From NCBI GenBank assembly GCA_036172665.1, contig CM069872.1, forward strand, positions 50,578,101-50,642,100: a stretch of DNA of 64,000 nt, given 5' to 3'. Shown here one piece after another: positions 11,701-22,737 of this stretch. This DNA comes from Prosopocoilus inquinatus. Taxonomy: Eukaryota > Arthropoda > Insecta > Coleoptera > Lucanidae. The position numbers and the translations under genes were made by a program. The notes beneath the pieces were generated by a model. It was not told where the DNA came from, made no database searches, and saw only the letters and a program-made list of their open reading frames with translations. Each line of letters opens with the position of its first letter. The stretch's first letter is position 1.

Positions 11701-14700
11701 CCTTTTGGCCACATTTATTCAACAAGGTTGCGACATTGCCTGCAAAAAAATCTGACAACGCTGATTAGGAAGGAAATCGTGCCAGAATGAAGTGTTTCTA
11801 AAAGTATAACTTACTTTTGTGTCTAAAATTGATAACCTAAAAGATAATTAGTAATCAATAAGTAGAATCTTTCATTGATTCGATTTACAAATGATAATTG
11901 ATATTTGCCCAAAACTTAAATTGTGATACAAGTTAAAAAATTATTTCAAACAAAGAGAATCTGAACTTCTGATTTATTTTAAAAATAATATTATTATTAG
12001 GTTTTTCTTAATCATTATAATTGAAATGATCAGAATTATCTTTCTTTTTTCTTCTTAATATTTTTAAACCTGTCAAATTAATTTTATTATTTGAGAGCCA
12101 CGATTCAACTAACAAATTCTTTAATGCAATTTTAAACGTTCTTTTCAACAAGTTTTAATTACAAATGGGAAAGCACTCAATGTTTTAATTACTCTTTGCA
12201 ACTTACTGAATGTGATGTGGATATATTAAAGGTGAATTCGCAGATGGAACGCTTGGCAACGACTGCGTCGACCGCAGTGACAGTTTACTCTGAGAAATAT
12301 CCGAGCCCCCATCTTCTAAAATGCCGCTGCTCCTGAAAGCAAATTCGAATAATCGAGTGCCTTAAAGAAAGTTATTTTTTTTTTCTTACTCATCTGAATC
12401 TCGTAACCGTTTGTCTTTCTCAGGACAAAGCCGGTCGATTTCCAATTCCTCTCGGCTCGATTCCTTACTCGAGAAGGCTTCATCCATGCTTCCTATACTC
12501 CCTGTGCTGCCTACGTGCAACCTTAACGACTGTTTCGTGCAAACCTTGCAAATAAAAAAAGTAAAATCACTCACTCACCTCATGATTAAAGTTGCCTTTA
12601 ACTAAAGTTGTGATTACAATTAACAAGAAATATCATTTTAATTAATGTGTAAGACGGGGAGAATTTTATTTCTAACAGCAACTTATTTACGAATTTGGCA
12701 TAAAGCTATATTGTTTCTTGTTTAATTATTTTAATCACAACTATTGTTAGAGACGGTTTTAATCATGAGACTTCTTCGACTTCTTACCTGTTTTCCTGTG
12801 GCTTGATTTTTCAGTTCAGCATATTTTTTCCTCGCCTTAAAGCCTCGACAATGCGCTTGAAACATAATCGCACTCGCCTGTAGCTTTTGCAGCCACGATC
12901 TGACTCTATAGCCACGCCAAGCTTTCTGTATTTTCAAAACGGCAGCAACAGATCTTACGTATTTCTGAACCAAGTACATTCTGCAATACGACTGCAACAC
13001 AACAACGGCGTTTCGAATCCTCAGGAAGCGTCGTCGTTCCAGACAAGCACGGAACCATCTCTGGAGGGTGACTATGCTGGCCATTATTTGCTGGTGCAGT
13101 TTGCAATCGAGCTTGTACTTCTCTGATTCACGCAGGAATATTTTGTTGCTGCCCAGCTGGTAGTTGTCACGGTTTAAATTCAGGGTGTATAAGAAATTCC
13201 TCACGTCCGTTTGAGAGCTCAGCAAACGTTTGGGCAGAAGTATTCGGTATAGTTGTATGAACTCATCGTAAGTGAGTCGAACGTTGAAGCCTGCCTGTCT
13301 GATTCGAACGGTTTCCAGCATCCCTGTGTACCTCAACTGCCTCTGGACCGTCTCGTTATCAAATTCGTTCGGTATCTTGTTGCCGTTTGATTTGATGCAA
13401 CGTATAAAAAACGGATTGGCCTGATTAAGAGTGTCCATGAGGGAATGCAAGGATTGTTGAAACTGGGCAGTCACAGTCAACGGTTGCTTGCGAGCCTTCC
13501 CTGGTTGTCCCTGACTTGCCGCAGTCAACCCCGTTCGACCAGCCAACGTCTTCACCGACTGGAGATTTTTCAATCCCTTTTTCGCTCGTTCTCTCGGTCG
13601 AAAGGATTTGTTTTTCCTGCATAAAACGCAGTATTTATTACAGAAACACAACGCAATGAGAGAGAGCACCATTTTTCTTATATAACAAGCAAACAAACAT
13701 GCAGTATATAAAAGAAGAAAGTAAGTAAGATAAGTACCACATATAATAGGGGGAAGAACAAAATTTCTTGTGTTAATTAATATGAACTCTCTTCATTTTT
13801 ATAAATACCTACCAGAGTATTTATTTGCACTGGATACAGCAGAAATAATTGAACGACTTACGTTTGGTTTGGTTAGGGCCAAATCGTCTAATTAATTATT
13901 TCTACCAAGTCCTACAAGTATTTATTTCTATTATTCGTTTTGTTTTCACAAAAAAATCTTAACTTTTTTTTTAATTAAAATAAAGTTGGCATGCAAAATA
14001 ACAATTTAAAAATACATATCAAAAATGATTTCCTAAATTTTTATAAATCCAAAGCACAAGATTAACCATTTCCTTCACCAAGTACCACCACCGCACTTTA
14101 AAAATTATATTAGAAATGGGTGGTACATACATAACAATTTGATTAGCCCTTTGCATAACACGTGCCTCATTCGGACAAAGGACTCGCTCTAGTACAGCAG
14201 AATTGGGATTACTCGATGACAACTCTTTGCGCCTTCTATCATCATCACTGCTTTTACCACCGGCAGTGCCACTGGTTGTGCCCCTTGTACGCTGATAGAA
14301 TTGAGGCCAAGACAGGCGATTGTGATTATTAACAATCGCATCCGTTTCGCTGTTTCTTCCACATCGATTAAACGACGCAATGTTTGACTTGCTGCAGAAC
14401 AACACGATCTCTTTTATTTCGAAAAATGCAAACTTTACGTTTTATGTGTGAAGAACGGTTATTTCTTTTTGGGTCCCAATATTGCTGCCACAAGACGTTT
14501 AAAAAAATGCCATGCTATTATTACACAGGACAATCATGCACATCTTAATAAAATAAATAAAAAGCACGTCTCTTCAAGAATATGGTACACTAAAATTTTA
14601 CTTAATCTTTTTGCGTTTAATAAATCGACAGGCATCATCTACCTATATATTCCACTACGACATATCAAATAATCACATAGAACATTTAAGAAAAGCAATG

Positions 14701-17700
14701 CATGATCAATCAGCTAGTAGAACAAAACTCTGTGTAAACCTAAACCGATGTAAACAAAGAAACTAAACAGAAATTAATCATTGGTAAAAAGGAGAAAAGT
14801 ATTTTTACTACGAACTGTCGTAATCGTCGACGATTTTAAAAGAAAAATCAATGAGCGGCAGGGTATTTAGAGAAAATAATAACCGTCAGCACTTACGCTA
14901 TTCTGTTAACGGTAAGGTTCACTGCTGATACAGTCACTAGATGGCTAAACATGAAAGAAAGCTGTTAAATATTCGTCGACATTCTATCACACACATGATG
15001 TATTTAATTATTTAAGAGCTTTTGTAATTCAAAAACATATAATCATTAGTTAAAAAAAAATCATATCTGCAAAATGTTTTTTTAATACCAGCGAAAGCGA
15101 CAAAAAAAAAAATCAAAACAGAATTGAACAACGATAGAAAATAATGAAAAATTCCATAGAAAAGCTGTAAAAAAAATATGGTGTTCATCAAATAAAACAC
15201 AAAATACCAATGTGGTTAAGTAATACCGAAATCAGATCGAATCAAAACTGTACCTTATTATGTTTTCGTTGGGGATGTGATTACGACTGTAGCGCTGCTG
15301 AATGTTATTCTTGTTGCCATCAACTCTTCCTTGCCTGTGTTTACGGCCAGCTTCGTGAAAGGCAAAGTACGCCCTGAAAAATGCTCTGACGATCGCCCAC
15401 CTAAACACCGCAACGGGGTCTGCTCCAACCAGCTCTCGCACGAAAGCCATGGAGCTGTTCTTCAAGACTCCCACAATATCCGGCCTCATTAAATCCAGGT
15501 TCTTTTCTCGCATGTCAGACACTTGATATTTTACCTTGCCAGCATAATGCACCACAATGAATGCCCCCTCACGTTTCTGAGGTTTCTGATAGAACTTATT
15601 TTCTTTGTGTACCGAGTTGAATTTTTGCAAAAGAGTCTCACTCGTTGCTCCTGGAAAACTAAAAGAAACAAATCCCTATGTAACTTTTCATATAAGTTAA
15701 TTTATCAAAAATTGATCCTGATTTCAAAATTCTAGTAAACCTTACTGAATTATTAATACAAAAATGTAATAATCCAGCTCGAAACTAACATTACTTAAAG
15801 TTAAAATAAAATTAAAATAAATAATGATGATAAATAATAATAAATCAGGTAATCTATCATTAAAATGAAGTTGATTCTTGTACTTATCATTAAAAATTAT
15901 TAAAATTGTTTAAACACCCTCTCTGTGTGCTATTCATCTTAAAGTGATCGTTTTTTAATTAATAAAATATGACTTACTTGCATTGATCATCCAATAGACA
16001 CAGCAATCCGTTTGGTTTCCCTTCTATTAACTGTAAACATCCTGTATTATCCATAAAATCAATATTTGTCCAGCGAATTCCTTCTTTCCTGTACTCCTCT
16101 TGCTCGTATTTAAAAACATGCTGGTTGAAATAATATTGCAAGTGTTCGTTAGCATAATTTATACACAACTGTTCGAAACTATTACACAAGCCGAAGTCTT
16201 CGAACCCGAAAATGTCGAGGACTCCAATGGAATTCCCCTGGTGTTCTCGCAGTGTATCCTTCTTTGATAAGAGAGCGTGGTTTACTTGCAGTACGATCCA
16301 GTCGAACAAGGCGCCGTACAGGCACTTGGCCATGGCATCGCGGCTGGCGACGGCTTCCGGTAAACGATAATTTATCACAAGTGTTTCACCGGAAGCCTTA
16401 GCTCGTTTGGCGGTGAGTGCCTGCAGGAGGGTCTCTTGTTTCACCCTGAGGAGCTCGGAGATTAAAGACACGACTTCAGGATTTTTTACGCCGACGGCTT
16501 CGTCGTGGTGGTACGACTTCCTGGGCTGAAACTCGACGTTCCCCAGCAGAAGCACGGCCGACAAAACCGAGAATAATCGTCTCTGTTTTTCAGTAGTGAA
16601 ACCAACCATTTCCATCGACTGTTTCAGCCTGGAAAATTCGTAATTTTCATCAACATTATCCAAAGTTGAGCAACCGCTCCTGTTGAGATAGTTATAGTGT
16701 TCAGGTGATTTTAAATGCAGCAGTTGCTTCTCCTGTTCATTAGCACCCTCCAGCAGATAATAAAAAACGTGGTAATTTCGTTCGTTTCTTCCTTGCGTGC
16801 AAATTCGTGACTTTTCTAATAAATACTTTTGTACAACGGCCCCGTGTACCATACCGTTTTCTTTGTAATTCACCTGAATGAACTTTCCAAACCGGCTCGA
16901 ATTATTATTGTGGGCTGTCTTTGCGTTTCCGAATGCCTCGAGTACAGGCCCCGCGCTTAATATGGTCTGTTCAACTCCGCTACCGTGAGAACCTTTCTGG
17001 CTCAAAGCCGTTAAGTGATGCAGTAGAAAATTCGTGCTCTCCGTCTTACCGGATCCACTCTCGCCGCTTATGACGATGCACTGATTCTCTCGGTCTTTCA
17101 ACATGCAGTGATATGCGGTGTCGGCAACGGCGAAAATGTGCGGGGGCAAATTAGGGCCCAATCTTCGATTTTGATACAACTTAACATACTTAGGATTATA
17201 AATAGGATAAAATTTGAAAGGATTAACGGCGATAAGTATGGAACCAACGTAAGTGTAAATGTGGCCTGCGATGAACCTCGCTCTGAGATTGTCAAGGAGT
17301 GTTTGTTCATTTAAGTCGGGTAACTGGCACAGATCTGGGTACTCACGGTCCTTGGGCTGGTACAAAAAACGATGGAAGTAATCTTTAATTAATTGAGGGT
17401 CCATTACGAAGCTATCTCTCCACACGTAATCGTTGACTTTTTCGCGTAAGTAAAACCGATAACTCGATTGATCGGTCCTACCCTTCGGCCAAAGCATCAT
17501 CAACTGAACAGGACTTTCATTTGTACCCAAACTGCGTTCTTTGCATTCCTGACCGAAAGCATCGCCGATGACTTCTGCCAGCTCGTAATTACCTCGCGGG
17601 CTTTCATTTAGCGACAGCCTTTCTACAATGCAGGATACTATTTCTTCAGCTGTCGTCTGCTTACTTGCTTCGACTGAGAGTGCCTCGTAGTATGCGGAGA

Positions 17701-17749
17701 GGGCCCCCACATACACCTGTACAATGTAACGATTGTTATCGTTGGACAT
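5714..17749 (-). CDS. Myo9: Unconventional myosin IX (motor plus RhoGAP)
   Basis: Seven coding exons (17749-15978, 15658-15254, 14391-14131, 13616-12788, 12544-12390, 12332-12207, 8519-5714) join in phase to 2117 residues. Order of domains: N-terminal Ras-association-like domain (about 5-115); myosin motor from about 125 with P-loop GESGSGKTES (about 229), switch I NNNSSRFGKF (about 281) and switch II LDIFGFEDFG; a long loop 2; about four IQ motifs; two C1 zinc domains (about 1478-1529 and 1717-1765); RhoGAP (about 1780-1978) with the arginine finger in GIYRKSG. This layout is diagnostic for class IX, single-headed motors that carry a Rho-inactivating domain along actin. Exon 1 was ended and exon 2 started by requiring the conserved C-N-F-P-G-A-T junction. 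The start ATG at 17749 is the first in the long N-terminal frame. A large serine-rich linker precedes the first C1. The 3.7-kb intron 6 contains a putative second promoter. Confidence 0.95.
8677..8733. repeat. Fragment of the AGCGACATC repeat family
   Basis: 'agcgacatcctacgatcgct' followed by 'tttttgaccc' and ending 'ttcactgcaatcaaaa' matches the two ends of the longer copy in the OAT intron (26796-26999) with the middle missing. It lies in myosin IX intron 6. Confidence 0.7.
9406..9458 (-). CDS. Myo9: Putative alternative first exon of a short C1-RhoGAP isoform
   Basis: On the minus strand an ATG at 9458 opens 17 codons plus 2 nt (begins MAQLNIDRFSLDLG) and stops at a GT donor (GCTCA|gtaggt). 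It leaves phase 2 with 'CA', exactly the phase and bases with which exon 6 joins the last exon at 8519 (CA+A gives Gln, then Leu-Glu-Asp). Spliced to exon 7 it would give a 952-residue protein with both C1 domains and the RhoGAP but no Ras-association domain, motor or IQ motifs. A TATA-like box lies about 40-50 bases upstream. Local DNA is CpG-rich compared with the surrounding intron. All of this is sequence inference without transcripts. Confidence 0.55.
9499..9506 (-). promoter_or_regulatory. TATA-like box of the internal myosin IX promoter
   Basis: The minus strand reads 'cataaata' here, with a GC-rich stretch (gccgccgg) directly downstream. The predicted start site falls about 30 bases downstream, near 9470-9475, a few bases before the ATG at 9458. 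A 'ggcaaccctg'-type motif, which recurs near other promoters in this window, lies upstream at about 9963. Confidence 0.4.
10090..11765. repeat. T-rich (plus strand) tandemly structured repeat, about 1.7 kb
   Basis: The plus strand is extremely T-rich. Internal direct repeats are visible: 'attgactcgttttcac' at 10371 and 10713 (342 bp apart), and 'gtctggagatt' at about 10591, 10910 and 11308. The right end ('gactttagaaaaaaatggca', 'cgacattgcctgc') matches the short copy near 0.7-0.84 kb. The open frames inside are low-complexity phenylalanine-rich translations of T-runs. The element lies in myosin IX intron 6, just upstream of the putative internal promoter. Confidence 0.7.
14131..14391 (-). 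CDS. Myo9: Myosin IX exon 3: loop-2 insert, phase-symmetric
   Basis: The exon lies between acceptor 'ttctgcag' and donor 'gtatgt', is exactly 261 nt long and enters and leaves in phase 2, so skipping it keeps the frame. It encodes 87 residues rich in S, N, R and D (for example KSSDDDRRRKELSSSN). Class IX myosins are known for a large insertion in actin-binding loop 2, and this exon sits where that insert belongs, between exon 2 (ending in a basic loop segment) and exon 4 (KNKSFRPRERAKK). Whether it is constitutive or a cassette cannot be decided here. A competing reading frame through the same DNA was rejected because it does not fit the flanking phases. Confidence 0.75.
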
Positions 17750-18833
17750 GGTGACCGTGTAATCAAATGATTCGGCAAGATTGACTCATGAAAGTTGTAG
17801 TCGTTAGTATTGGCGTCGCCATCGCTTCGTTGCATTTCCACATTTTAACATTTGTTAAATAAAACATTCACTTCACACCATAATCATTCTTGTTTTTCGT
17901 GGTTTTAATTGGTAATTTGATTATCTATAGGTGACATGATTTACTGTATACCTAGAAAAAGAAATTTAAAAATGACAGCTTTCATGATAAAGTCTGATTA
18001 AATATATCAATTCGAAATACTTGTTTTAATCCCGTGCGGATATTGCAAATTTGAAAAAAATACTCCCAAGCAAAATTGACGTTATTTTTGAACGACCACT
18101 GGCGTTTTTCATTTGTTTAATAAAGAGGAAAACGTCAGATTTGGGTCACATGTTGTTTCATTTGCAGTGTCAAAGCATCAACAATTACGCTATTCCACAA
18201 TTTTTTGCGAAAACATTTACTCCCAAGTACTAGGCAAACTTTTAATTGAAGCAATTAACTCGATATTCTCATGCTGCAACTCGATGATAACTTCATCACG
18301 CATTGGGAAGTTCAATTTTATGGATATGCACACCCATAAACAGCCGATCATTTACAATATCCTGCACCCGCACATGCGACATTTCTGCAAGAACCTCTCG
18401 TACATCTACATACCTTAAGCGCAAATATCGCAATCTATTGATAAAATGGAATGAAGGATGATTAGGAATGACACAATCTTATTTTGTAGTTGATATGGAC
18501 AAACGACCATCAGCCACCATCTTTGTTTAATGTTCGACAAAAGGCGGCTCTGATATCAAGGACAAGTCACGTGACTCGAGCGCCATGTATGAATCACGAA
18601 GTGAATCAACCGGAAGAAGGAAATTTACTTTTTTGCGTTTAAGATGCAATTTCATAACATTAGCATTCCTCCGGACAACACCTAAGTGCTTTTATTTATG
18701 CGAAGAAAACACAGATTTGACCTAGACTTCTCAATAATACAAAGGTGAGCAATATCAGAACCATTTAATTACAGTTGATTATGCAACCAATTATACACAG
18801 CTGTATTATTCAATTTATGCATTATTTTGACAG
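17750..18833. other. Upstream region of myosin IX, possibly bidirectional
   Basis: The region separates the minus-strand myosin start from a candidate plus-strand exon pair. An 'aaag|gtgagc' donor at about 18744 could end a non-coding first exon of the plus-strand gene that continues at 18834. No convincing TATA box was found, and the small ORFs here look random. Confidence 0.35.
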
Positions 18834-18976
18834 TTCCAGAAGAAACACGAGGAGCCGAAGAAGATTTTGATTAAATTCAATTATGGAATTCAGGGAGATG
18901 TTTAAAACACCCTCTTGCTGCTTCAAGACACTGCCAAGCCCTACATTGCCAACAGTCAGTAGCACATCTGGAAGTG
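18834..18976 (+). CDS. Orphan first coding exon of an unidentified gene (coding from 18883)
   Basis: The acceptor 'attttgacag' precedes 18834, an in-frame TGA at 18868 precedes the ATG at 18883, and 31 codons plus 1 nt follow up to a strong donor (GGAAGTG|gtgagt). The peptide begins MEFREMFKTPSCCFKTLPSP and ends in a serine/threonine-rich stretch. I do not recognise it. The rest of the gene is not contiguous. The only downstream plus-strand exon-like segment without a gene that accepts this phase is 41562-41734, which would require a 22.6-kb intron spanning OAT and COX15. Treat as a tentative exon. Confidence 0.4.
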
Positions 18977-19211
18977 GTGAGTTGTTTACATTTTTAAACT
19001 TGGGAGAACGTTATGTTATTTTATAAGTAGCTTCTTTCTACCACAATTCTCAGATATGTTCATACTTATGAGGTCAGATAAAACTCCTTTTAGCATGAAC
19101 AAATGAGTTTAAACTCAGATTTCCACTTTTCAAAAATTCAATGCTCACCGAAGAAGGGTAATCTTCTATCAGAAGTGGTGCAGCTAGATAACGATTCTGA
19201 AAACTACAATT

Positions 19212-19435
19212 GGAAGCAACAAAAAGTAGACAAACTACAGTTTTCTATAATTATTCTTTCTCAAAATGCCATAGATTAAAGACGAATTCATAGATTTTAC
19301 CAAAGTTTTAAACTTGTTAATTTTGATAGCTTTTAACTTTTTTAAATGTTATCTATGAAGTCGTCTTTAATCACTACCATTTTTGGAAAGAATGATTATA
19401 GGAAACTGTAGTTTGTCTACTGTTTTGCTTCAGAC
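19212..19435. mobile_element. Palindromic element family 'TACAGTTTTCTGTAA' (copy 1)
   Basis: Outer arms 'gaagcaacaaaaagtagac' and 'gtctactgttttgcttc' are inverted copies. Inside them 'actacagttttctataatt' is mirrored by 'aattataggaaactgtagt'-like sequence. Further copies: 21082-21266, 41870-42112 and 45910-46395. It is non-coding. Confidence 0.75.
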
Positions 19436-19639
19436 TGTATGTACTCATTATAATATATCTAAAATAAAATTATTTGAAATGTATAAATGTTTATAATATA
19501 GGGTGACCATAGCTATAACGATGGTCCCAGCAAAAATGTTTTGTTTGATGATAGATTCAAAGTTACTTTAAAGAGTAGTTATTTGTTTGATCATTGATTT
19601 CATAGGCAGTTTAACTGATAAGTCTTCCACCCATTAATT

Positions 19640-19768
19640 TTAAGTAAAAAGTTTTTTTAATCTTAAACTGAACAAAATTATGATTGGAAATACACTCCTG
19701 AGCCCTGAAAATACAGCTAACCGGGCTCAGGAGTGTATTTGACTAAAAAAAAAAAACTTTTTACTTGC
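19640..19768. repeat. Perfect short hairpin within a larger inverted repeat
   Basis: 'aaatacactcctgagccc' at about 19688 is followed after a loop of about 17 bases by its exact complement 'gggctcaggagtgtattt'. A second layer outside it pairs 'agtaaaaagttttttt' with 'aaaaaaactttttact'. It may be a small MITE. A hairpin RNA is possible but nothing else supports one. Confidence 0.65.
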
Positions 19769-20459
19769 ATTTCTCATCGGGCAAGAAGCAACTTCATTTA
19801 CGGATATCATTAATTTTAAAATAACAATTGTAATCATTGAGTGTGATTAATTGATGCAGTTATTAATACTGATTAATACAGCTGGTCGTGGTAAAAACCT
19901 AACTTTCTAGTGTTCAGCATTAATTATTGAATTTTAATTACACAAGAAGCAACTTTAGTAGAATTATTCCTTTGTACCTAACACTTAATTTGTCTGCTCA
20001 CTTCAGTTTTGCTCTGTTTGAAAAAAGGACGGTCTTAAAATATCTTGATTGAGGAGGAAAGTTTGGAACATTTTGTCTTTTAGATAAGCATGATTTGTGA
20101 TAGATAATTAAGCTCTCTTGACGTAGTGAGTTTAGAAATTAAAAATAAAATTAGTATTCCTAAATTAAAGCGCTTTCTTAACTGGAAAGATACTAACAAA
20201 TGTATCCAAAATGGTTAACTTTAGCGCTATTGAACAAGTACACCAAATTGGTGCAAACATTTCTTTGTTAGAAGTTCCAAAAGTCTTCTCATAAAAAATA
20301 GCATTCTAAAACTGAGAACTGTACCGTACATACCGCTTTGTATCTGCTAACTTTCATAAGTCAATTTTTTAGGCAAAGTATCAAAAACTTTAAGAAGTAG
20401 GTACTCAGAAGCACCGAAGAAAATTGAAATAAAAAAAAAGTTTAAAGCCCTGCATCTCC

Positions 20460-21014
20460 TTTATTGTCAAGTTTTAAACTAATGGCCATTTGTACCAAGC
20501 AGGTTTAAACCGACGTTCAACTGAACCAAGTTCAAAGTGAACAAAATCGCATCAAATTTTATTTATGAATGCATTAATTCCCATGTCTCCTTAAAGCCAA
20601 TATCCCACTGTCAATATTTTGATCAGAATTTCCATAAGTATTTAATAAATATGGTTTTCTAACAGTAGAAACATTTATGTGTTTGTCAGATTCTTATAAA
20701 AATGTATTGACATTGAGAGTGTGATATAATTTTCTTAGATTTTTAAATAATAAGTATTATTTTGATAGAAATTTTAATCAAAACATTGACATTGGGATGC
20801 CGGCTTAGATGCTACGCGAATTTGTTTACTTTGAACCTGGTTCAGTTGAACCTCAGTTTAAACCTCTTTGGTACAATTGGCTTTAAGATCTAGTTTTACA
20901 ATTGTAGCTCAACTTTGAGCTGAGGTTTAAACCCTTAGCAACGATTATTTCAACAATTGTTGTGAAGGATTTAAGCTTTGGCTCAAAGTTAAATCGCCAT
21001 TGTAAAACTGGGCC
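20460..21014. repeat. Nested inverted repeats next to a second 'GTTTTACAA' MITE
   Basis: 'gtttaaaccgacgttcaactgaacc' near 20500 is mirrored by 'ggttcagttgaacctcagtttaaac' near 20840. Within these arms 'cccactgtcaat' is mirrored by 'cattgacattggg'. From 20885 to 21014 follows a second copy of the MITE at 2352-2483, with arms 'tctagttttacaattg' and 'cattgtaaaactgggcc'. Confidence 0.7.
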
Positions 21015-21081
21015 TACGTGAGTTTAGTTAAAACGCAATATTTTATGGTCAGTTGTCATTACTTTTGAACCACTCAGTATA

Positions 21082-21266
21082 CAGTCTAAAACAAAAAGTA
21101 CTAGACAATTACAGTTTTCTGTCTGTAAGTTTTCTTTCTCCAAAATGGTACTGTTTAAATATGACTACGCATATATTTAGTCGTATTTAAACAGTAGGTA
21201 CCATTTTGGTGAAAGAGGAATTACAGGAAACTGTAATCGTCTGCTATTTTTTTTTTGCTTTCGACC
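21082..21266. mobile_element. Palindromic element family 'TACAGTTTTCTGTAA' (copy 2)
   Basis: 'actagacaattacagttttctg' and the mirrored 'caggaaactgtaatcgtct' surround a palindromic centre in which 'gtttaaatatgactacg' pairs with 'agtcgtatttaaac'. Outer ends are 'cagtctaaaac' and 'gctttcgacc'. It is not a gene. Confidence 0.75.
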
Positions 21267-22156
21267 GCATTTGGTAAACATTGCCCATTAACACAGTAAT
21301 AGCTTCTTATCTCGCCTATTTTTATTCGGAATGTCTTCTGAAATTCAACGCACATTCCGATTTTTTCTACACTCTAAAAATTTCCATAAGGCAACGTAAA
21401 CAAAAAAAAAGTACACAATTTCAATTCCGCTGCGTAACTTTGTCACTAAAAATAAGAAAAAGCACATGCCGATGATCACACACAATGAGATTAGATATAT
21501 TTAAAAAGGCGGCTGGCTATTTCGAGGCGCATTGTTTTGATGGAAAAATTTCGCTATCTTGACGTAACCCGCGCTTTTTTTAGCATTACAAAAGAGCTAT
21601 TGGCAAACATTAAGTTCAAGGTTCGGAGTTTCGAAAGTCGAAAAAACATCGGCCAGTGACAGAAATCGGGCGAATCATGGTTTACGGATTACGTTATTTG
21701 CTCTTTGACTTCGAGCACATGGAATGCAGTTGGCAATCGAATAAATCATATTTTTTTTTAACGGCCGCGAAACAGAACTGATTCAATGATGATGAAAACG
21801 GATGGATTTATTTTTAGCAACACAAAGACCAGATTGATTTGAATTCGTTTGTTATTATTTAGCAATTGTTGAGGAGTGTAAGAAATTATGTCTAAAATTT
21901 AAGAGAGGCCCATACATGTTCCGGCTTGTCAGTCATTTTCTTTTCCTTAGGAATTGTTTAGTACTTAATGTTTCTAAAGAGTTCTAAATCAGTTCGGAAC
22001 TGTACTGCTCATACGCTCTTGCTAAATACATAACATTTTTAGCAAGGGCGCATGAGCAGTATAATTTCCAACTGATATAGAACTGTTTATACACAAAGCT
22101 AATAGCTTTATTCCTCCACAGTTCTAAATCAGTCTAATTTAGAACTGCGTACGAAC

Positions 22157-22737
22157 CAGGGTTGGAAAAAAAGCTGTTTTTTTTTAAAAAAAGAACCTGT
22201 TTTTTGTTTTAAACAGTTTTTTTTGTTTAAAACATGTTTAAAATTGACCCTAAATTAAACGTGTTTTAAACAAAAAAAACAGCTGTTTGAAACAACTTTT
22301 AAATGTTTAAATTGCCCTTACAGCTTACGTAAAAAGATATATTATTATTATTATTTGATATTTGTGTAAAAAGAAGAATTTATTAAAATTCATTTAAGGC
22401 AGAGCTCGAGCGGTGCTTTAAATGATTTTCAAAGAAAGTATGAAGTATTTGGTATCAACATACTATCAAAAGTGTTCTTTTTTAGCTTAAAACTACAATA
22501 AAATGAATTTAAAACATTAACAAAAAAAAACATGTCTAAAACTTAAAAATAAAGCACTTATATCAAAAGAGTTCCTTTTTAGCTTAAAATTACAAAAAAA
22601 ATAATTTCAAACATTATCAAAAAAAACCATTTTTTAAACATTTTGTTTAAAACAGACGGTATGTTTTTAATTCGGTGTTTTTAAACGTGTTTTAAACACT
22701 ATGTTTTAAAGAGTTTGTTTTAAACTTCCCGACCCTG
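22157..22737. mobile_element. Non-autonomous hAT-type element, 581 bp, 8-bp target duplication
   Basis: It starts CAGGGTTGGAAA and ends with the complement of CAGGGTCGGGAA. The 8-bp sequence GTACGAAC occurs immediately outside both ends (22149-22156 and 22738-22745). CAGGG-type termini and 8-bp duplications are hallmarks of hAT transposons. The interior has no transposase and consists of repeated 'gttttaaac'-type words and A/T runs, so it is a MITE-like derivative. Confidence 0.85.

Noticed and set aside
14189..14380. Alternative frame through the myosin loop-2 exon (RRLIDVEETAKRM)
   Set aside because: It does not match the phases of the flanking exons, and the other frame does.
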